A stretch of 11,277 nt of DNA from an uncultured Bacteroidales bacterium (lineage in GTDB: Bacteria; Bacteroidota; Bacteroidia; Bacteroidales; Paludibacteraceae). The stretch lies in assembly GCA_903899865.1 (NCBI GenBank), contig CAIUKZ010000187.1, positions 1 through 11,277 on the forward strand. Direction: 5' to 3'. The first letter of the stretch is position 1. Each line of letters begins with the position of its first letter. The position numbers and the translations under genes were made by a program. The notes beneath the pieces were generated by a model. The model made no database searches. It saw only the letters and a list, made by a program, of their open reading frames with translations, and had not been told where the DNA came from. This document shows positions 7,758-11,277 of the stretch, piece after piece.

Positions 7758-7769
7758 AAATGTATTAAC

Positions 7770-8834
7770 ATGAGACGATATCACAAAACGGATAGAAAGG
7801 ACATTGGATTGTCACCTTATGCACTTATTTATAGGGGACAAAAGCGAGTCGATAAAAATGACATTAAAATCATTAAATACGATCACGACAATGTTTCGGA
7901 AATAGAGTTTGACAGCAGCGACCCCAATGCGATAGCTCAAAGGCAAGATACTTCAGGGTGGTGGAATGTAAATGGATTGGACAATGTTGCTCTGATGGAG
8001 GGATTATCTGAAAAATTTCACATCGAAAAGAATATTATTTCAGATATCATGAATCCTTCTAATAGACCAAAGATTCAAGAATTTGAGAATGGTGTTTTTG
8101 TAACGGTTAAGCTATTACATAAAACTGATGCATCAGATAGATTAATGGCAGATAGTTTCAGTATTGTTTTGTCAAATAACACATTATTGAGTTTTCAGGA
8201 GCAGAAGGGCACATTCTTTGATCCCGTGCGTGAGCGCATCCGTAAACAATCTACCAAGATTAGAAATGCAGGCTATGACTATCTAGCTTTTGCATTGATT
8301 GATGTGGTGGTTGACCATTATATTTATGAAATAGGGTTGCTCGGAGATCAAATTGAGGATATTGAGGAGCTAATCACTAACAATCTTACACAGGACACAC
8401 TTGATAAAATTAATTTTTACAAACGAGAGTTGAATTTTGTGCGTAAAAACATTAAGCCAGCAAAAGAAGTAATCCTTGCACTCAATAAAATCGATTCCGA
8501 ATTTGTCAAACCAGGAAATAGAATTCACTTTAAAGAATTGCTGGATAATATCAATGAAGCTATCGACCTAGCTGATAGTTATCACGAAATATTATATGAC
8601 CTTCTCAATATTTATCATAGCTCTATCAGTACCAAGTTGAATGAAATAATGAGGGTACTTACCATTATTTCTGTTATTTTTATTCCCATCACGTTCCTTG
8701 TAGGCGTCTATGGCATGAATTTTGATAACATTCCAGAGTTGCATTATCGATATGGTTATGTCTCACTTTGGATGTTGATGGCACTAATTTCTTTGTTGAT
8801 GATTTGGTTTTTCAGACGAAAAAAGTGGTTATAA
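7770..8834 (+). CDS. corA: CorA family divalent cation (Mg2+/Co2+) transporter
   Basis: The protein has 354 residues from the ATG at 7770. An in-frame GTG at 7746 would add eight residues but lies within a terminator stem. CorA is a homopentameric inner-membrane channel. The large soluble N-terminal domain (about 1-285) includes the long charged helices around LLGDQIEDIEELITNNLTQ that form the funnel stalk. Two membrane helices follow, about 292-313 and 328-348. The selectivity signature YGMNF is intact (Gly315-Met316-Asn317) at the end of the first helix, and the short basic tail RRKKWL is typical. It follows kup on the same strand. I found no TAnnTTTG box of its own, so expression may depend on readthrough of the hairpin at 7720-7757. 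Confidence 0.93.
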   Translation: MRRYHKTDRKDIGLSPYALIYRGQKRVDKNDIKIIKYDHDNVSEIEFDSSDPNAIAQRQDTSGWWNVNGLDNVALMEGLSEKFHIEKNIISDIMNPSNRPKIQEFENGVFVTVKLLHKTDASDRLMADSFSIVLSNNTLLSFQEQKGTFFDPVRERIRKQSTKIRNAGYDYLAFALIDVVVDHYIYEIGLLGDQIEDIEELITNNLTQDTLDKINFYKRELNFVRKNIKPAKEVILALNKIDSEFVKPGNRIHFKELLDNINEAIDLADSYHEILYDLLNIYHSSISTKLNEIMRVLTIISVIFIPITFLVGVYGMNFDNIPELHYRYGYVSLWMLMALISLLMIWFFRRKKWL

Positions 8835-8882
8835 TACTTTATTTTAGCCCCAAAAGCCCCAAATTCCAGAAAATGATGTTAC

Positions 8883-8907
8883 AAACATGTTATAAAACAT
8901 GTTTTTT
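8883..8907 (+). terminator. Terminator-like hairpin after corA
   Basis: AAACATGT (8883-8890) and ACATGTTT (8897-8904) form an 8-bp stem around the loop TATAAA, followed by TTT. It starts 49 bases after the corA stop. The stem is AT-rich, so termination may be weak. The same bases can be read as two AACATGTT palindromes (8884-8891 and 8896-8903), so an operator is an alternative. Confidence 0.5.
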
Positions 8908-8928
8908 GTAAAATTAATGGTTAAAATG

Positions 8929-8960
8929 TTTGGAATGTGAGAAAATAGGCAGTATCTTTG
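8929..8960 (+). promoter_or_regulatory. Orphan promoter in the corA-umuC interval
   Basis: TTTG (8929-8932), a 20-base gap and TATCTTTG (8953-8960) make one of the best matches to the Bacteroidota promoter consensus in the window. It points right, and the next gene on that side (umuC) is on the opposite strand. Any transcript would begin near 8967 and run into non-coding DNA. Confidence 0.6.
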
Positions 8961-8966
8961 CATTGT

Positions 8967-9129
8967 GATTTTTTCATAGTATTAGATTTAAGGTTAACAA
9001 AGATTGGTAGCAGACCGTGAGGTTAGCTACCTTTCGCATTTTAAGGGGGTGAGGTTTTTTACATTTTTCTTCAAGATATTGCCTCTCGCATTTTTTACTT
9101 CCCGCCAAATAAATATCCGAACCTCATTT
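8967..9129 (+). ncRNA. Candidate structured small RNA (unidentified)
   Basis: This is the stretch behind the orphan promoter within the gene-free interval 8835-9245. GGTAGC (9006-9011) pairs with GCTACC (9026-9031). GGGTGAGGTTT (9047-9057) pairs with GAACCTCATTT (9119-9129) over 11 pairs including G-U. Nested inside is GATATT (9075-9080) with AATATC (9112-9117). A second copy of GTGAGGTT (9017-9024) sits in the loop of the first hairpin and can compete for the same AACCTCA. I do not see the signatures of RNase P, tmRNA or SRP RNA. The 3' end is a guess, as no terminator is evident before umuC. The rest of the interval, 9130-9245, is AT-rich and shows nothing I can name. A 95-codon frame opening with TTG at 9004 looks like no known protein. 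Confidence 0.3.
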
Positions 9130-9245
9130 AGACTTGCTATACGAATTAAATATTGGGATGTATTTTCAGCTTTAGGTACGTGGTGTCATCCATCGAGCAG
9201 AATATTTAGAAATTATTCGATCAATTATAATTCCCTAGACGAGTG

Positions 9246-10508
9246 TCATTCAGCTTTCACTGTCAGTATATCATTGATATTGGTGGTGTAGCAGGGTGAT
9301 AGTTTTTCATTTTTGAGTTTCCACTTTCTGTCAAATCCTTGAGCTGCAATTTTTACTTTCTGCCTCCCAAATGAGGCATTCAATTTATCCATTGCCTGCA
9401 TCGCTTTATGGTACTTGCTACGGTTGCGTGTGTCAAATAGGTTGGTTTGTAGTGGGCGCTCTGGACTGATGTTGCCTACCACCACTCCTGCTTTTTTGTA
9501 TTCGTAGCCCTGTTTGAAAATTGAATTCAGGGCTTGTAGAGCATAGCTGATTATTTCCGTGCTATCATTGCTAGCAACCGGCAATTGCAGTGTCATCTGG
9601 TTGTAGTACTGAGGTTGATTGGTGGCAAATGGATTGGTATGTATGAATACCATGACAGAAGCAGCCATTGTGCGTTGGGCTCTCAGTTTTTCGGCACAGC
9701 TAGCCGCAAAATTTGCTACAGCTTCTGCTATGGGTTCGATGCTGGTCAGTCGTTCGCCAAAACTTCTTGAAGTGCATATAGATTTTTTTGCGCCAGTAGT
9801 TTCGGTTTCGATGCATGGTGTGCCGCGCAATTCAAGCCAGGTTCGTTCCCCCACCACACCCATCTGCTGTCTTACCCAGTTTTTGCTACGCATGGTAAAA
9901 TCCCAAGCTGTATTGATGCTGTGATATGCTAGTTTCTTTTTATATTGTCGTCCTATGCCCCATACATCGCCTATGTCGGTCATTTTCAGTGCCTTTTCGC
10001 GTTTGTCTTCGGAGTCTATGATGCATACGTTGTGATAGTTTTTGTATTTTTTTGCAAACTTATTCGCCACTTTTGCCAGTGTTTTTGTGGGCGCTATACC
10101 GAGACTAACTGGGATACCTGTGTTGCGAACCACGGTTTTAACCAGTTGAAGTCCCATTTCTTTCAAATCGATATTTTCAAATCCATCAAAAGACAGGAAT
10201 GCTTCGTCGATGGAATATATTTCCATCTGAGGAACAAATGCACGGACGGTGGTCATTACTCTGTTAGACATATCGCCATACAGCACATAGTTGGATGAAA
10301 ATACGGCAATTTGGTTGCGGTCTATCAATTCTTTCAGTTTGAATGCCGGTTCACCCATTGGTACGCCTAGTGCTTTGGCTTCAGCCGAGCGGGCAATCAC
10401 ACAGCCGTCATTGTTAGAAAGCACAACGACAGCCTTCCCATTGAGCGAAGGCTGAAACACCCTTTCGCAGGATGCGTAGAAATTGTTGCAATCAATTAGT
10501 CCGTACAT
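9246..10508 (-). CDS. umuC: DNA polymerase V catalytic subunit, Y-family UmuC
   Basis: This is a 420-residue translesion polymerase, full length for UmuC. The opening LIDCNNFYASCERVFQP carries the metal-binding Asp6. YSIDEAF supplies Asp101 and Glu102, completing the catalytic triad. A helix-hairpin-helix lies near 178-193 (DIGDVWGIGRQYKKKL), and the little-finger domain spans about 240-350. QTNLF (354-358) matches the beta-clamp binding motif. The C-terminus, around WKLKNEKLSPCYTTNINDIL, is the short tail domain specific to UmuC rather than DinB. With processed UmuD it copies past DNA lesions at the cost of mutations. Its ATG directly abuts the umuD stop (TAG then ATG), so the genes are almost certainly translated from one message. 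No clear terminator follows the stop. Confidence 0.96.
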   Translation of the reverse strand: MYGLIDCNNFYASCERVFQPSLNGKAVVVLSNNDGCVIARSAEAKALGVPMGEPAFKLKELIDRNQIAVFSSNYVLYGDMSNRVMTTVRAFVPQMEIYSIDEAFLSFDGFENIDLKEMGLQLVKTVVRNTGIPVSLGIAPTKTLAKVANKFAKKYKNYHNVCIIDSEDKREKALKMTDIGDVWGIGRQYKKKLAYHSINTAWDFTMRSKNWVRQQMGVVGERTWLELRGTPCIETETTGAKKSICTSRSFGERLTSIEPIAEAVANFAASCAEKLRAQRTMAASVMVFIHTNPFATNQPQYYNQMTLQLPVASNDSTEIISYALQALNSIFKQGYEYKKAGVVVGNISPERPLQTNLFDTRNRSKYHKAMQAMDKLNASFGRQKVKIAAQGFDRKWKLKNEKLSPCYTTNINDILTVKAE

Positions 10509-10967
10509 CTATCGTTTGTGGTTTTTGATTGAATAAGTCACAATGCCCCAAATACAAAAATTATTTTCTTCGGTTACTTTGATGGGTTCAAATTTAGGAT
10601 TGGCGGGTAATAAATACACAGCGTCGGATTCGAATTTTATGTATTTCAGGGTAAACTCCCCGTCAATAAAACAAACAGCGGTGTCGCCTTCTTTGGGTTC
10701 TAAACTTTTGTCAATGACCAGTATGTCGCCATCCATGATACCAGCATCCTGCATGGATGTGCCCTTTACACGTGCGTAAAACGTGCTTGAGGGGTTGCTT
10801 ATCAGCTCAGTATTCAGGTCGATTTTCAGATCGACATAGTCTTGTGCTGGGCTAGGAAACCCAGCCGCAATGCCGCCATCGATAAATGGCAGTAATAACT
10901 TAGAGTCGGTGTTGGCCGTATAAAAGTCTAACTGGGATGAATTTGCTATATTTCGGAGATGGTGCAT
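10509..10967 (-). CDS. umuD: UmuD, self-cleaving subunit of DNA polymerase V (S24 peptidase)
   Basis: The protein has 152 residues from the ATG at 10967. The frame stays open to an ATG at 11126, but the extra 53 residues resemble nothing in UmuD and would place the start upstream of the TATATTTG box, so the short form is preferred. AAGFPSPAQDYVDLKIDLN is the cleavage region, with the scissile bond between Ala35 and Gly36. Catalytic Ser71 lies in KGTSMQDAG and Lys108 in EFTLKYIKF, 37 residues apart as in E. coli (Ser60/Lys97). RecA filaments stimulate cleavage, and UmuD' then joins UmuC. There is no DNA-binding domain, so it is not a LexA repressor. It heads the umuDC operon. Confidence 0.94.
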   Translation of the reverse strand: MHHLRNIANSSQLDFYTANTDSKLLLPFIDGGIAAGFPSPAQDYVDLKIDLNTELISNPSSTFYARVKGTSMQDAGIMDGDILVIDKSLEPKEGDTAVCFIDGEFTLKYIKFESDAVYLLPANPKFEPIKVTEENNFCIWGIVTYSIKNHKR

Positions 10968-11001
10968 GTGGTGATACTTATTTTTAGAATTCAAGGAAGA
11001 C

Positions 11002-11026
11002 TGCAAATATAACCACAAAATTTGCA
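11002..11026 (-). promoter_or_regulatory. umuDC promoter -7 box inside an inverted repeat (possible operator)
   Basis: On the minus strand TATATTTG (11011-11004) matches the -7 box and would start transcription near 10997, about 30 bases before the umuD ATG. It is embedded in the inverted repeat TGCAAAT (11002-11008) / ATTTGCA (11020-11026) with an 11-base gap. No TTG lies at the proper -33 distance, which suggests a regulated promoter. A damage-response repressor site is a reasonable guess but unproven. Confidence 0.45.
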
Positions 11027-11138
11027 ATTCGGTTGGGAGAAAGGAGAGGTTTTTCGGCCTTGGTGTCTTCGGTGATTGAGTATCAAAGTAAATACTCAGA
11101 GATAATATGATTGGGAAGTGGTGCAAATGGCTAAAACC

Positions 11139-11172
11139 AAAAATGCAACTGACTGAATATCAATTGCATTTT
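11139..11172 (-). terminator. Terminator after tRNA-Phe
   Basis: AAAATGCAA (11140-11148) and TTGCATTTT (11164-11172) form a 9-bp stem around a 15-base loop. On the minus strand it begins 12 bases after the tRNA 3' end and closes with a run of five T, so it would end the tRNA transcript before umuD. The long loop makes it moderate. Confidence 0.5.
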
Positions 11173-11183
11173 CGTTTTGTAAG

Positions 11184-11256
11184 TGGTACCACCAGGAATC
11201 GAACCGGGGACACAAGGATTTTCAGTCCTTTGCTCTACCAACTGAGCTATGGTACC
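11184..11256 (-). tRNA. tRNA-Phe (anticodon GAA)
   Basis: This 73-base cloverleaf reads on the minus strand. The acceptor arms GGTACCA and TGGTACC pair fully. The D stem is GCTC/GAGC, the anticodon stem AAGGA/TCCTT with loop CTGAAAA (GAA, phenylalanine), the variable region GTGTC, and the T loop TTCGATT with stem CCCGG/CCTGG. The T stem has one C-U mismatch at its centre (positions 51:63). The discriminator is A and the CCA end is not encoded (CTT follows). Upstream, TTTGCA at the very edge (11277-11272) may be the end of a cut TAnnTTTG box. Confidence 0.95.
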
Positions 11257-11277
11257 TTTTGGCTTAGCGGGTGCAAA

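Noticed and set aside
8849..8872. Repeated GCCCCAAA units as a possible repeat array.
   Set aside because: There are only two imperfect copies in a short low-complexity stretch, with no spacing or further copies to suggest a CRISPR array or iteron.
9004..9291. A 95-codon plus-strand frame starting with TTG in the corA-umuC interval.
   Set aside because: It resembles no known family, starts with TTG, overlaps the end of umuC on the other strand and has no coding-like composition.
10968..11126. A 53-codon in-frame extension of umuD to an ATG at 11126.
   Set aside because: The extra residues do not resemble UmuD, the S24 fold begins well downstream, and the only -7 box lies inside the extension. 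The ATG at 10967 gives the usual UmuD length.
10509..11256. umuDC next to tRNA-Phe as an integrated element with attachment sites.
   Set aside because: No repeat of the tRNA 3' end, no integrase beside it and no mobility genes are visible in the window.

Overview
The window looks like ordinary chromosome from a member of the Bacteroidota. Three independent signals support this. None of the protein-coding starts has a convincing Shine-Dalgarno sequence; the leaders are A-rich instead. Promoters of the phylum's type (TTG or TTTG, about 19-22 bases, then TAnnTTTG) can be read upstream of rpsU, cobB, the M23 gene, kup and a non-coding interval, and a -7 box alone lies upstream of umuD. Two secreted peptidases end in type IX secretion (T9SS) C-terminal sorting domains, a system confined to this phylum. 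T9SS cargo argues against the gut genus Bacteroides, but I cannot place the genus.

Left part (1-2153, all minus strand): the N-terminal 88 codons of a tyrosine recombinase of the XerC/XerD type run off the left edge, preceded by rpsU (bS21) with its own promoter. Next come a periplasmic SIMPL/DUF541 protein and, upstream of it, a CobB-type sirtuin that probably shares its transcript. In many Bacteroidota rpsU and a xer gene lie next to hpf and the tuf/secE/nusG/rpl cluster, so those genes may lie just off the left edge (inference).

Middle (2276-8834): overlapping divergent promoters separate cobB from a plus-strand pair of exported metallopeptidases, one M23 (peptidoglycan endopeptidase-like) and one M6 (immune inhibitor A-like). 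Both carry a signal peptide and a C-terminal sorting domain. Then come two inorganic-cation transporters, Kup (K+) and CorA (Mg2+/Co2+), separated by a strong 13-bp terminator-like hairpin.

Right part: 411 bases without a gene (8835-9245) contain a terminator-like hairpin, a near-consensus promoter pointing right with no ORF behind it, and a stretch with nested complementary segments that may be a small structured RNA. Beyond it, on the minus strand, is an umuDC operon for error-prone DNA polymerase V, with the two genes in one reading frame and separated only by a TAG codon. The window ends with a tRNA-Phe(GAA) gene.

I see no insertion sequence, CRISPR array, prophage or defence island. The gene content is recognisable housekeeping plus exported enzymes. 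What is less well explained lies in the regulatory DNA: the orphan promoter and RNA candidate, the kup/corA hairpin, the umuD inverted repeat and the overlapping cobB/M23 promoters.
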